Shown here piece after piece: positions 45,585 through 53,818 of a stretch of 64,000 bases of DNA (positions within the stretch are counted from its first letter, which is position 1; every line of letters begins with the position of its first letter). Made by a program: the position numbers and the translations under genes. Source of the stretch: Paenibacillus lemnae (GTDB lineage: Bacteria; Bacillota; Bacilli; Paenibacillales; Paenibacillaceae); NCBI RefSeq assembly GCF_012933385.1, contig NZ_JABBPN010000002.1, positions 310,001-374,000 on the forward strand, written 5' to 3'. The notes below the pieces were generated by a model. It saw only the letters and a program-made list of their open reading frames with translations, did no database searches and was not told the origin of the DNA.

Positions 45585-45895
45585 CAAAAAAACCTCCCGT
45601 CTCCAGCGTATAACGCTAGGGACGAGAGGTTGTTTCCCGTGGTACCACCCTAGTTAGTGAAAGGCATACTTTGCCTTACACTCACTCTGTCACCTATATC
45701 GCAGGTGAGACGACCATGCTTCTTCAGCCGATCCATAAACATGTGCTGCAGCAGCACAGATATCCGCCAAATTGACATCGTTACTCCGAGGTGAGTTCAT
45801 TTCTGTCGTCAACCGGCTTGCAGCAACCGCCGGCTCTCTGGGTAACGAGCATGAAACTAATTGTCCTCATCATCGCATAATATTTTAAATTGAAT
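45585..45895 (-). ncRNA. T-box: T-box riboswitch (leucine) of leuS
   Basis: Leader of about 310 nt on the minus strand. The conserved T-box AGGGTGGTACCACGGG lies at 45651-45636. A terminator follows: AACCTC...CGTC against GACGGGAGGTT, then seven T (45631-45585). The stem I region contains the specifier GAACTCACC with CTC, a Leu codon, at 45795-45793. It explains the leuS to araC gap. When tRNA-Leu is uncharged its acceptor end should pair with the T-box and favour the antiterminator. Confidence 0.95.
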
Positions 45896-45901
45896 GTCGA
45901 T

Positions 45902-45930
45902 ATTATATCGAATATTGCTGGCTAAGTCAA
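45902..45930 (-). promoter_or_regulatory. Promoter of the leuS T-box transcript
   Basis: Minus strand -35 TTGACT (45930-45925), exact 17-bp spacer, perfect -10 TATAAT (45907-45902). The -35 lies inside the last codons of the araC-type gene. Confidence 0.85.
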
Positions 45931-46791
45931 TGTGGAAATGCGGCTGTTCCGGTATTCATCGGGACTTACACCTACCATGTCCTTGAACATTCGGCTAAAG
46001 TGAGCCAGGTGATTAAAACCTGCTGCACGCCCGGCTTCTGTCACAGACATTTCGGGATGGAGCCAGAGCAGGATTTTGGCTTGATTGATTCTACGGCTGT
46101 ACACATATTTCAATACGGTTGTCCCTGTTACCTCTTTAAAAATGGAAGAGAGATACGGTTTGGAAAGATGCACAATCTGAGCAATGTCATCCAGCGTAAT
46201 ATTCTGATCATAATGATGCTCTACGAATGATATCACATGCTGGACATGGCGTTCTTTCTCAGAATACTCTGACTGCGCTACCGTCGTTTCCGAACAAATG
46301 TCCGCAATATACAGCAGCAGATCCGCCAGGCGAAGCCCGCGTCTCTCATTATGATGGCCGGAAGGTGATAGTGAGAGACGATTTAGTTCCACTAGCATTC
46401 GTTCAAACTCCTCACGTTCTGCTCCGGCCAACGTCAATCTAAGGTTGCTGAGCTGCTGAAATGGAGTCAATGCTTTGGCCGACAGCGCGGGACTGAGCCA
46501 CTGATCCAAAATCCCAGGATCAAAATGAATAATACTGCGTACATAGCGGGCATCGGGCTCAATATGCGGACAATGAAGGGTCAGGCCGTTCATCAACAAG
46601 AGGTCCCCGGGCTGCAGTACGTAGATTCGATCACCGATCAGATATGTACAAGTCCCTTCATGAAAGTAAAAAATTTCATGCGAGGGATGAGAGTGGAAAA
46701 TACCGCTTTCAATGAGGTAGTCACTCCGGTAAGAATAGCTATAAGGCTGACGTGTCAGCTGGTGTTCATGTATAAGGAACCCCGGTTTCAT
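45922..46791 (-). CDS. AraC-family transcriptional regulator
   Basis: 289 aa. An N-terminal cupin-like sensor (about residues 1-150) with GIFHSHPSHEIFYFHEGTCTYLIGDRIYVLQPGDLLLM reads as a metal-binding jelly roll. The C-terminal AraC DNA-binding domain (about residues 185-285) has two helix-turn-helices: ITLDDIAQIVHLSKPYLSSIFKEVTG, then MSVTEAGRAAGFNHLAHFSRMFKDMVGVSPDEYR. It is last in the TIM-barrel/oxidoreductase/oxidoreductase/regulator run, 52 bp past the second oxidoreductase, so it probably regulates that cluster in response to a sugar-like ligand. Its 3' end covers the leuS -35. Confidence 0.9.
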   Translation of the reverse strand: MKPGFLIHEHQLTRQPYSYSYRSDYLIESGIFHSHPSHEIFYFHEGTCTYLIGDRIYVLQPGDLLLMNGLTLHCPHIEPDARYVRSIIHFDPGILDQWLSPALSAKALTPFQQLSNLRLTLAGAEREEFERMLVELNRLSLSPSGHHNERRGLRLADLLLYIADICSETTVAQSEYSEKERHVQHVISFVEHHYDQNITLDDIAQIVHLSKPYLSSIFKEVTGTTVLKYVYSRRINQAKILLWLHPEMSVTEAGRAAGFNHLAHFSRMFKDMVGVSPDEYRNSRISTLT

Positions 46792-46843
46792 AAGAGTTTT
46801 CCCCTTTGCGCTCCATGGATTCCTTATAGTATAAACGAATATG

Positions 46844-47917
46844 TTACTGAATACGAACCGCCTGCTGCTGCGCCATCACACATAATTCTCCCGCCTTGAA
46901 GGCATGCTCCTGCGTCATGGCGCGTTCCGTTCGCTCCAGACAATCCAGAATCAGTTCACCGAAGAAAGGAAACCCTACTTTTCCGCTGAGCTCCATATGA
47001 TACTCTCCGCTGCCGTTGACGAGATACAGATGATCCCCCTGCGGGCTGCGGGCAATATCAATGTATTTTCTGAGCTCGATGTACCCTTCGGTCCCCAAGA
47101 TAAACGTCCTGCCGTCTCCCCATGTGCCAAGACCATCTGGGGTCAGCCAGTCTACTCGGAAGTAGTTGGTCGCACCATTGTCCCCAATCAGCGTGGCATC
47201 TCCAAAATCTTCTAGCTCCGGATACTGCGGGCTGTTGTAATTCGCCACCTTGCTGCTGGCTACAGCAGCATCCTTGCATCCCGCATAGAACAGGAACTGT
47301 TCGATCTGATGCGAGCCGATATCACACAGTATGCCCCCGTACATTTCGCGTTTGAAAAACCAATCTGGACGCTGGGAGGCATTCAGCCGATGCGGACCGG
47401 TACCCATAACCTGAACTACTCTGCCGATCGCTCCATCCTGAATGAGATGGCCTGCATGAACAGCGCTTTCCACATGCAGCCTTTCACTGTAATACACCAT
47501 GTATTTCTGTCCGGTTTCCGATGCCTTGGCCCGTGCCTGATTGACCTGTTCCAGTGTAGTAAAAGGAGTCTTATCGGTAAAATAGTCTTTGGCATGCGAC
47601 ATAACTTTGAGTCCAAGCTCGCAACGCAGTGACGGGATCGCCGCTGCGGCTACTAGCCGAACTTCCTGGTCCTGCAGAATCTCATCTTCAGAAGAAGCGG
47701 CAGTGACCTGAGGGTATTTTTCACAGAACGCTTGAACCTTGTCAGGATCGGGGTCATACACCCACTTCAATGTCGCACCTGCCTCCACCAGTCCGTTGCA
47801 CATGCCGTAAATATGTCCGTGATCCAGGGCCATAGCTGCAAATACAAATTCACCGGGCCCTACAACAGGCTGAGATTTACCAGATGGTGCATACATCATA
47901 CCGTTACTTCGATTCAT
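46844..47917 (-). CDS. Gfo/Idh/MocA-family oxidoreductase
   Basis: NAD(P)-dependent sugar-type dehydrogenase, 357 aa. The N-terminal Rossmann half is somewhat degenerate (FAAMALDHGHIYGMCNGLVEAGATLKWVYD, lacking the classic GxGxxG). YFTDKTPFTTLEQ corresponds to the EKPx lysine region, with Lys kept. The C-terminal half has MYGGILCDIGSHQIEQFLFYAG, the catalytic D-x3-H. GGGAGG precedes the ATG. It lies 18 bp after the next oxidoreductase gene. The substrate is unknown; the weak nucleotide motif means cofactor use needs proof. Confidence 0.85.
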   Translation of the reverse strand: MNRSNGMMYAPSGKSQPVVGPGEFVFAAMALDHGHIYGMCNGLVEAGATLKWVYDPDPDKVQAFCEKYPQVTAASSEDEILQDQEVRLVAAAAIPSLRCELGLKVMSHAKDYFTDKTPFTTLEQVNQARAKASETGQKYMVYYSERLHVESAVHAGHLIQDGAIGRVVQVMGTGPHRLNASQRPDWFFKREMYGGILCDIGSHQIEQFLFYAGCKDAAVASSKVANYNSPQYPELEDFGDATLIGDNGATNYFRVDWLTPDGLGTWGDGRTFILGTEGYIELRKYIDIARSPQGDHLYLVNGSGEYHMELSGKVGFPFFGELILDCLERTERAMTQEHAFKAGELCVMAQQQAVRIQ

Positions 47918-47935
47918 TATCGAAACCTCCCATTT

Positions 47936-49102
47936 CTATACAAAAGATTTGGACATATCCACTTCCGGTCCCGTGTCCCTTACGGTCTTCTGATACGTTG
48001 AATGCTGAATGACCTCCTGCAGCTTTTCATAATAAAGATCCTCATCGATCGGCAGCTCGACCCAGTCATCCAGCCAGGTGGATAAATGCATGCTGTTAGA
48101 GAGTGTCAACCCGTGAATACCTTCTTCCCCAGGCGCAATCAGTGGAGTACCATGCAGTATGGCATCTGTGAAATTTTGCAGTATACCGTCATGCTGTGTA
48201 TTCTCTCCTGTGATCGGTACCTCACACTTCCAGCACTCCGGCTGGCCGAACTTGCCCTCAAAATTTTTATTGAATTCCGGCTCTGGAACCCGCAGCCGCG
48301 AGAATGAGAGCTTGTCGTTCTCTAGGACAATTTTCCCCCGGGTGCCTGTCACTTCAAAACGTGTCGTTCCCGGTGCCTCTCCAGTCGTCGTTATAAAAAC
48401 AGCAGTTGCGCCGTTTTCATATTCCGCATAAGCCGTGACATCGTCCTCTACCTCAATATTGCGATATTTTCCGAAAGAACAGAAGGCTCTCATGCGCTTC
48501 GGCATCATCCCGGTCACCCACTGCCACAAGTCCAGCTGATGCGGAGACTGGTTCACCAGCACACCGCCGCCCTCACCGGCCCAGGTTGCACGCCAGCCTC
48601 CGGAGTCATAGTAGCTCTGGGAACGGTACCACTCGGTTACGATATAATTCATCCTGCGGATCTCACCCAGCTCACCATCTGCAATCAGTTCCCGCAGCTT
48701 TTGATACAGCGGGTTGCATCGCTGATTGTACATAATGGAGAACACCTTGCCGCTGTCTTGCGCGGCTTCGTTCATTTCACGAACCTGTTTCGTATACACA
48801 CCGGCCGGTTTCTCAATCAATACATGCAGTCCCTGCTGGAATGCAAAAATCGCTTCCTTGGGATGATCATAATGAGGTGTGGCAATGATGACCGCATCGA
48901 TTTCACCGGAGGACATCATCTTCCGGGCATCGCCCCAGATTTTCACATCCTGTGGCAGTTCTGCTTTAGCCATATCCTGCTTTTGCTGCTGCATATCGCA
49001 TACGGCCGTCAATTGAGCCCCTTTTATACGGCCTTCAGCCAGAGAACGGGAATGACTGTACCCCATTCCAAGACCAATAACCCCTACTCTTACCTTGTCC
49101 AC
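47936..49102 (-). CDS. Gfo/Idh/MocA-family oxidoreductase
   Basis: 388 aa with a canonical Rossmann start: VRVGVIGLGMGYSHSRSLAEG, then VIIATPHYDHPKEAI and HVLIEKPAGVYTKQ (catalytic Lys). The C-terminal domain has GGGVLVNQSPHQLDLWQWVTG with the H/D pair typical of sugar and inositol dehydrogenases. The start is the GTG at 49102, with AGGAGG 8 nt upstream. It is the middle gene of the catabolite-controlled cluster, 45 bp after the TIM-barrel gene. A pair of such enzymes with an isomerase suggests oxidation and re-reduction at a sugar carbon, as in deglycosylation routes. That is inference only. Confidence 0.9.
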   Translation of the reverse strand: MDKVRVGVIGLGMGYSHSRSLAEGRIKGAQLTAVCDMQQQKQDMAKAELPQDVKIWGDARKMMSSGEIDAVIIATPHYDHPKEAIFAFQQGLHVLIEKPAGVYTKQVREMNEAAQDSGKVFSIMYNQRCNPLYQKLRELIADGELGEIRRMNYIVTEWYRSQSYYDSGGWRATWAGEGGGVLVNQSPHQLDLWQWVTGMMPKRMRAFCSFGKYRNIEVEDDVTAYAEYENGATAVFITTTGEAPGTTRFEVTGTRGKIVLENDKLSFSRLRVPEPEFNKNFEGKFGQPECWKCEVPITGENTQHDGILQNFTDAILHGTPLIAPGEEGIHGLTLSNSMHLSTWLDDWVELPIDEDLYYEKLQEVIQHSTYQKTVRDTGPEVDMSKSFV

Positions 49103-49147
49103 GGTATGATCCTCCTTGAATGAATTTATTTAGAGTCTATATTTATG

Positions 49148-49999
49148 TTATGCCGACCACTCTTTCATCTGCTCAACAATCGATTTCATCATGTCCGGTG
49201 AGGCAAGTGTGCCGCTGAAATCTTCAATTCCGAAATATCCGTCATACCCAACGGATTTCAGATCGGCCAGAACCTGCGGCCAGGATACAGCACCCTGGGC
49301 CAGGGGTGACCAATCCTGTTTCCATTCTGTACGGTCACCCTCTCCTGTTATGGAGCTCACGTGTGCGGCATTTTTGACATGGACGTGGGCCAGGTATGGA
49401 CCCAGCAGTTCCAGTCCCATTTTGTAATTTTCATAACCTTCATATACCATATTGCCGGGATCGTACAGCACACCGATATGTTCGGGATTAAATTGCGACA
49501 CCAAGCGGTGAGCCAGTGAGGCACTTGGTGCAATGGTATTGTGATGTGTTTCTACCAGTGCTTTCACGCCATACTCCGCTGCCAGGCCTTCAACCTGAGC
49601 CAGATATTCTTTACACTGATGGAATAAGGTATTGTAATTCGCACTACGATCATAAGCCGGAACCCCTGCCCGAATATAATCTGCGCCCAGAAGCTGGGCT
49701 GCCCGCAGCACACGGCGTGTATTTTCGATATCTCCACATGAGAGGTAAGGGACTACCGCAAGCGTTCGGATATTTTCCTTTTCAGCGATCTGTTTGAATG
49801 TCAGCCACTCTTCCTCACTTCCTGCAGGATCGATCGAGCAGCGGTTATGCCGCCAGTACGATGGTTCCTCCTGTAATGCATCTTGAGGAATCTCTTTAAA
49901 CCGCCATTCCACTGCCTCAACTCCTGCCTCTCTGGCGGAAGTAACCAGCTGTTCCGGGCTTAGCTCCGGTGTCGAAACGGTAAATATCGAAAACTTCAT
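49148..49999 (-). CDS. Sugar phosphate isomerase/epimerase family TIM barrel
   Basis: Xylose-isomerase-like (AP endonuclease family 2) TIM barrel, 283 aa. Metal and substrate residues are suggested by AVEWRFKEIP, ALVETHHNTIAPSA (Glu, His), IGVLYDPGNMVYEGYE (Asp), LAHVHVKNA (His) and FGIEDFSGTL (Glu). This family includes sugar epimerases, inosose dehydratases and related enzymes. AAGGAGAGG precedes the ATG. It is first in the cluster and directly behind a cre site. The exact substrate cannot be told. Confidence 0.87.
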   Translation of the reverse strand: MKFSIFTVSTPELSPEQLVTSAREAGVEAVEWRFKEIPQDALQEEPSYWRHNRCSIDPAGSEEEWLTFKQIAEKENIRTLAVVPYLSCGDIENTRRVLRAAQLLGADYIRAGVPAYDRSANYNTLFHQCKEYLAQVEGLAAEYGVKALVETHHNTIAPSASLAHRLVSQFNPEHIGVLYDPGNMVYEGYENYKMGLELLGPYLAHVHVKNAAHVSSITGEGDRTEWKQDWSPLAQGAVSWPQVLADLKSVGYDGYFGIEDFSGTLASPDMMKSIVEQMKEWSA

Positions 50000-50038
50000 T
50001 TGATCCTCTCCTTAAGGTTAGCTTATGTAAAGCACCAG

Positions 50039-50054
50039 TTGCAATCGCTTCCAA
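50039..50054 (-). promoter_or_regulatory. cre: cre site (CcpA operator) upstream of the sugar cluster
   Basis: The minus strand TTGGAAGCGATTGCAA matches the WTGNAARCGNWWNCAW consensus at every position. It lies 40 bp upstream of the TIM-barrel gene, suited to catabolite repression. No strong -35/-10 could be placed around it. Confidence 0.75.
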
Positions 50055-50275
50055 TTTCATTCACATTCAGTTTACCACAAGACAGAATAGAGGAACTATG
50101 GCTGCATCCTGTTACCTTAACCTCAGTCAAATCAATATTGAAATAAGGGAGTTACAGGCAAACGGACTCTGAAAAAACATCCCGCGGACGAAGCGCGTAA
50201 CTTGCGAAACATGCAAACAAGCGAAACTTGCGAAACATTTCTCCCGTCGCTGTTGTGCTCATTAAACTCAGCTAA

Positions 50276-50473
50276 AATAAGCTTGAAATTCAGGCTTATT
50301 TCTCCCATTTTGTCTGTTAAGAACACTTTAAGCCTGAAAATCAGTCTTAAATTATCTGAAAACGTTACCATAACCCGAAAATGGATGTAAAGTGAAATAT
50401 AAGCCTGAAAAACAATCTTATGGATCCAAAAGCTTCTGTTTTTCTCAAAATAAGCTTGGAAAACAATCTTAAA
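50276..50473. repeat. Four-hairpin repeat, copy B (inverted relative to copy A)
   Basis: Four 25-bp palindromes at 50276-50300 (AATAAGCTTG/CAGGCTTATT), 50327-50351, 50398-50422 and 50449-50473, each 10+5+10. Start-to-start distances are 51, 71 and 51 bp. Read on the minus strand they match copy A in order: both third hairpins are TTTAAGACTG-ATTTT-CA, and the 26-bp stretches between hairpins 1-2 and 3-4 align. It lies in the 594-bp gap between the sugar cluster and the yqeM-like gene, which otherwise holds the cre site, a terminator and a short direct repeat. Confidence 0.85.
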
Positions 50474-50544
50474 CTATCACATGCTGACACTGGGGTCGCT
50501 CGTTCGCACTCGCAGAGCAATGTCACATCTTGGCACGAACACCA

Positions 50545-50578
50545 AATAGAAAAAGGCCAACCAGAATACTGGCTGACC
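50545..50578 (-). terminator. Terminator of the yqe cluster
   Basis: Minus strand GGTCAGCCAG/CTGGTTGGCC (G-T pairs) with a TATT loop, then TTTTTCTATTT. It lies 16 bp past the stop of the methyltransferase gene. Confidence 0.88.
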
Positions 50579-50593
50579 GTGTTGTTTCTATGA

Positions 50594-51364
50594 TTATTTT
50601 ACAGCTACATAAAACAGACGCCGGGCGTTTTCTCCAGCTTCAACCCATTCGAAATCGGCGTAGCACTGCACATCCCGGAATCCCGCTTTTGTCAGCTCCA
50701 CTTTCATCCACTGCGGATCATACCCCCGCTGAACATGACTTTCTTCGAAACGGCGGTATATCGACCGGTCCTGTTCATCTCGCGCAAATATGGATAGATG
50801 ATGTTCAATCTCACACCGCGGGCCATCCAGCTCACATGTCCAGATGTACGATACCCTCGGATCATCGAGAACAAACGGCTGCTCCTCATCATACCGGATC
50901 AGTGTGTTAGGATGATGCACATCAAACAGAAATGTGCCCCCCTCGTTCAATCCCTTATATGTACGCTGAAATGCTGCCCGAATATCCTCTTCTTCCAGCA
51001 GGTAATTGAAGCAGTCGCAGAACGAAATTACGGCATCGACAGGCTCCGGCAGTTCCCACTCCCTGATATCCTGCTGAACCCAACGGATGCTGCCTTCCCT
51101 GAAGAACCTTCCCCCCTGCGGGGTTTCTTCCAGTTTGCGTCTTGCAATGGACAGCATGTCAGCCGACAGATCAATCCCAGTCACCTGAAATCCGGATTTA
51201 ACCAAAGGAATCGTAATACTTCCTGTCCCGCATCCCAGTTCCGCCACACTCGCCGGCATTCCATGCTTTTCCCAGGCCGTCCGAGCAAATCGGAGCCATT
51301 CCGGGTATGGCATATCTTCCATCAGTTGATCATAAACGTATGCAAATTTGCGGTAAGACAACAT
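50594..51364 (-). CDS. YqeM-like SAM-dependent methyltransferase
   Basis: Class I methyltransferase, 256 aa. The SAM motif is VAELGCGTGSITIPL (about residue 40), followed by VTGIDLSADMLSIAR and VDAVISFCDCFNYL. The N-terminus YRKFAYVYDQLMEDMPYPEW is the typical opening of Bacillus YqeM. The position after rsfS (with cvfB between) supports that identity. The target is unknown. I chose the ATG at 51364 (MLSYRKF) with AGGAAG upstream over a start 7 codons earlier. It ends the cluster at a terminator. Confidence 0.85.
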   Translation of the reverse strand: MLSYRKFAYVYDQLMEDMPYPEWLRFARTAWEKHGMPASVAELGCGTGSITIPLVKSGFQVTGIDLSADMLSIARRKLEETPQGGRFFREGSIRWVQQDIREWELPEPVDAVISFCDCFNYLLEEEDIRAAFQRTYKGLNEGGTFLFDVHHPNTLIRYDEEQPFVLDDPRVSYIWTCELDGPRCEIEHHLSIFARDEQDRSIYRRFEESHVQRGYDPQWMKVELTKAGFRDVQCYADFEWVEAGENARRLFYVAVK

Positions 51365-51404
51365 GCTGATACCACTTCCTGACACTTGTGCTTATTGTTT
51401 CTGA

Positions 51405-52313
51405 TTACTCTTCCGGGACGGAATTTGCTGCATCATTACGCTGAACCAAATACGTCCAGTTTTCCTTCTGAGTGACCAGTCCATCCTTCATCAGCTTGCC
51501 CAATGCCCGTTTAAAAGCCGATTTGCTGATGCCGAATCGCTGCTTGATAATATCCGGCGGGGTAGCATCTGAGTAAGGCATCCCACCGCCCGGACGCTCT
51601 TTCAAAAAAGCAAGCAGCCGGTCCGCATCATCTGTGCGTCCGACTTCCTTTCGCGGAACCATGGACAGATTGACACGTCCGTCCTCCCGGAGGTGACTGA
51701 CACGCACCTTCACTTCTTCACCCAATCGCAGCATCCGGGTTCGCTCGGAAGAATGGATCATGCCAATAGCCCCGAAGCCCAGCACACCTCCATCTACAAC
51801 CACAAAAGTTCCCATCTGCAGGGGCTTGTACACCCTTGCCGTAAACCATTCATTCAGCCAGGAAGCAGGGGCATGAAATGCGAGAGGCACAAGCTCTTGT
51901 TCCCCTGCCAGTCTGGCCCGCAGACGTCCCTGCTTATCATGTTCCATCATGACGTAAACCTGATCCCCTACTTGAGGATGAAGCTCCTTTAACTCCGGGA
52001 GTTCACGGATGGGCAGCAGCAGCTGCCGGCCAAGCCCCATCTCAAGGAAGCAGCCCAGCCGTGGATGAACATCAGCCACCATCAGCAGGGCGGTCTCACC
52101 CAGTGTCAAATAAGGCTTCTTCATCGTTGCCGCCAGCCGGTCTTCTGTATCGAAGAAGATAAACACTTCTACAGCTTCACCCGCTGTGATCTCCCGGGTC
52201 AATTCCGTATAGTGAAGCAGAACATCGCGATCTCCTCCGTCAAGAAAAAAACCATACGGAGACACTTCACGGGAAACTTCCAGTTCCACGATCGTTCCGG
52301 CGATCAAACTCAT
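51405..52313 (-). CDS. cvfB: CvfB/YitL family S1 RNA-binding protein
   Basis: 302 aa. Tandem S1-like domains occupy about residues 1-220 (GTIVELEVSREVSPYGFFLDGG, then FFDTEDRLAATMKKPYL, then MGTFVVVDGGVLGFGAIGMIHSSE and VKVRVSHLREDGRVNLSM). A C-terminal winged helix (PPDIIKQRFGISKSAFKRALGKLMKDGLV) follows. This layout matches CvfB, an RNA-binding regulator of virulence genes in Staphylococcus. Its ATG overlaps the rsfS stop (ATGA). Its presence inside the yqe cluster is not the Bacillus arrangement. The RNA target here is unknown. Confidence 0.9.
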   Translation of the reverse strand: MSLIAGTIVELEVSREVSPYGFFLDGGDRDVLLHYTELTREITAGEAVEVFIFFDTEDRLAATMKKPYLTLGETALLMVADVHPRLGCFLEMGLGRQLLLPIRELPELKELHPQVGDQVYVMMEHDKQGRLRARLAGEQELVPLAFHAPASWLNEWFTARVYKPLQMGTFVVVDGGVLGFGAIGMIHSSERTRMLRLGEEVKVRVSHLREDGRVNLSMVPRKEVGRTDDADRLLAFLKERPGGGMPYSDATPPDIIKQRFGISKSAFKRALGKLMKDGLVTQKENWTYLVQRNDAANSVPEE

Positions 52314-52654
52314 ACGTTCTCCACCACTTTGGCGTCAGACCATAAGCGTTCGATGTTGTAATATTCCCGCTCATCACGGTGGAAAATATGCACAACAACG
52401 TCTCCCAGATCGAGCAGTACCCAACGGGCAGCATCCATGCCTTCGATCCGAACGGGAATACCGGCATCATGGGCACGTTTACGAACTTCGGTCGCAATGG
52501 CCTGCACCTGGGTATCGGAGTTACCGTGACAAATCACAAAGTAATCCGCCACCAGCGAGATGCCTTTCAAATCCAATGCCACAATATTCATGGCTTTTTT
52601 ATCTTCTGCGCCTGCAATGGCAGTATTCAATAATTGCTGTGGTGTTATGGTCAT
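52310..52654 (-). CDS. rsfS: RsfS, ribosome silencing factor
   Basis: Binds ribosomal protein L14 on the 50S subunit and blocks subunit joining in poor nutrition. It is 114 aa with the family signatures KGISLVADYFVICHGNSDTQVQAIA and GMDAARWVLLDLGDVVVHIFHRDEREYYNIERLW. It overlaps yqeK upstream and cvfB downstream by 4 bp each. Confidence 0.96.
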   Translation of the reverse strand: MTITPQQLLNTAIAGAEDKKAMNIVALDLKGISLVADYFVICHGNSDTQVQAIATEVRKRAHDAGIPVRIEGMDAARWVLLDLGDVVVHIFHRDEREYYNIERLWSDAKVVENV

Positions 52655-53229
52655 ATATTCTCCTCCAATTGCTTAATCAAATCATTACGTGACAATACCG
52701 TGAGCGGATAAATGATTTGCTTTCTGGCTATCAAGTGGCTGATGGTGGAATCAAATCCGCCGGCAAGCGCCCCTTCAAGGCTATGTTGGGCCAGTTCGCG
52801 CAAATTATGCACACCAGGAAAATCCCGCCCCGGTTCGATGTAATCGGCAAGACAAACCACCTTGTCCAGCAAGGTCATTCCCACCCTGCCGGATGTATGA
52901 TAACGAATGGCATCCAGGATCTCCGGATCTGTAATTCCGTAAACTTCCCTTGCGGTAAAAGCGCCGACCTCGGCATGCCACAGCTGCTTGTCATGCAGAA
53001 GCAGCTCATCGTTGAGTTTATGCTCAACCAGAATGTTTCTCATCTTCTCAATCGTCCAGTATTTAGAAACATCATGCAGTATAGCTGCGAGATCGGCTTT
53101 TACTGGATCCGCTCCATATCGCCTTGCCAGTTGAACAGCAGTCTCCATCACGCCCAGCGTGTGAGTCCACCGCTTTTCCGGCATCTGAGCAGATACAGCT
53201 TCAATCAGCTGTTCCCGATTGTACTCCAT
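52651..53229 (-). CDS. yqeK: YqeK, HD-domain Ap4A hydrolase family
   Basis: HD-superfamily metal-dependent hydrolase, 192 aa; family members cleave Ap4A symmetrically. The metal motifs are RWTHTLGVMETAVQLARRYG (His), ILHDVSKYW (HD), LWHAEVGAF and IRYHTSGR, then VCLADYIEPGRDF. The start is the ATG at 53229, with AAGGAG 8 nt upstream. This start lies within the end of nadD (29-bp overlap), which supports coupling. Order nadD-yqeK-rsfS is as in Bacillus. Confidence 0.93.
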   Translation of the reverse strand: MEYNREQLIEAVSAQMPEKRWTHTLGVMETAVQLARRYGADPVKADLAAILHDVSKYWTIEKMRNILVEHKLNDELLLHDKQLWHAEVGAFTAREVYGITDPEILDAIRYHTSGRVGMTLLDKVVCLADYIEPGRDFPGVHNLRELAQHSLEGALAGGFDSTISHLIARKQIIYPLTVLSRNDLIKQLEENI

Positions 53230-53803
53230 AGATCCCGCTCCTTGATATATATTCATAAACCGGATCCGGCACCATATAACGGATCGACTCCCCGTTCTCC
53301 GCCTTATGGCGGATGTCTGAAGAAGAGATATCCAGCATCGGCATGTCCACTATATGAACACGACGCTTAAGGAAATCCGGCAGCTGCTCAGTATCGAGCG
53401 GGGAACCTGGACGGTTCAAACCAATAAAGCTCAGCATATCGGCCAATTCCTGAATTCTATTCCACTTCGGGAGGTAATTCACCATATCGGCTCCGATAAT
53501 GAAATGGAAATCATGTTCCGGCCATTCCTTTTTGAGATCCCGGATCGTATCCACGGTATAGGAAACGCCTTGACGCTTAACTTCCACGTCCAGCAGGCGA
53601 AAGTGAGGATTTGAGGATATTGCCTTCTCTGTCATGTCTAAACGCATTTCTCCCGTAACGCCTGCCTGCTGTTTATGCGGCGGAGTATGGCTTGGCATAA
53701 ACCACACTTCCTCCAGTCCACATGCGTCCCTCGCTGCCTCTGCAGCCATAAGATGGCCAATGTGAATCGGGTCGAACGTTCCTCCCATGATACCTGTCTT
53801 CAT
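53201..53803 (-). CDS. nadD: NadD, nicotinate-nucleotide adenylyltransferase
   Basis: Joins NaMN and ATP to nicotinic acid adenine dinucleotide in NAD synthesis, 200 aa. It has GIMGGTFDPIHIGHL (nucleotidyltransferase HxGH) at the N-terminus, FMPSHTPPHK at about residue 38 and DISSSDIRHK (ISSTxxR-type) at about residue 160. It follows yhbY by 15 bp and overlaps yqeK. Confidence 0.96.
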   Translation of the reverse strand: MKTGIMGGTFDPIHIGHLMAAEAARDACGLEEVWFMPSHTPPHKQQAGVTGEMRLDMTEKAISSNPHFRLLDVEVKRQGVSYTVDTIRDLKKEWPEHDFHFIIGADMVNYLPKWNRIQELADMLSFIGLNRPGSPLDTEQLPDFLKRRVHIVDMPMLDISSSDIRHKAENGESIRYMVPDPVYEYISRSGIYGVQSGTAD

Positions 53804-53818
53804 CCGGATTCCTCCTTA

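Noticed and set aside
50199..50238. Direct repeat AACTTGCGAAACAT, two copies 26 bp apart
   Set aside because: Real but short and only two copies; no inverted symmetry or placement pointing to an operator.
50132..50371. 79-codon frame on the minus strand across repeat copy B
   Set aside because: It spans part of the hairpin repeat and the equivalent frame is not kept in copy A. No convincing ribosome binding site.
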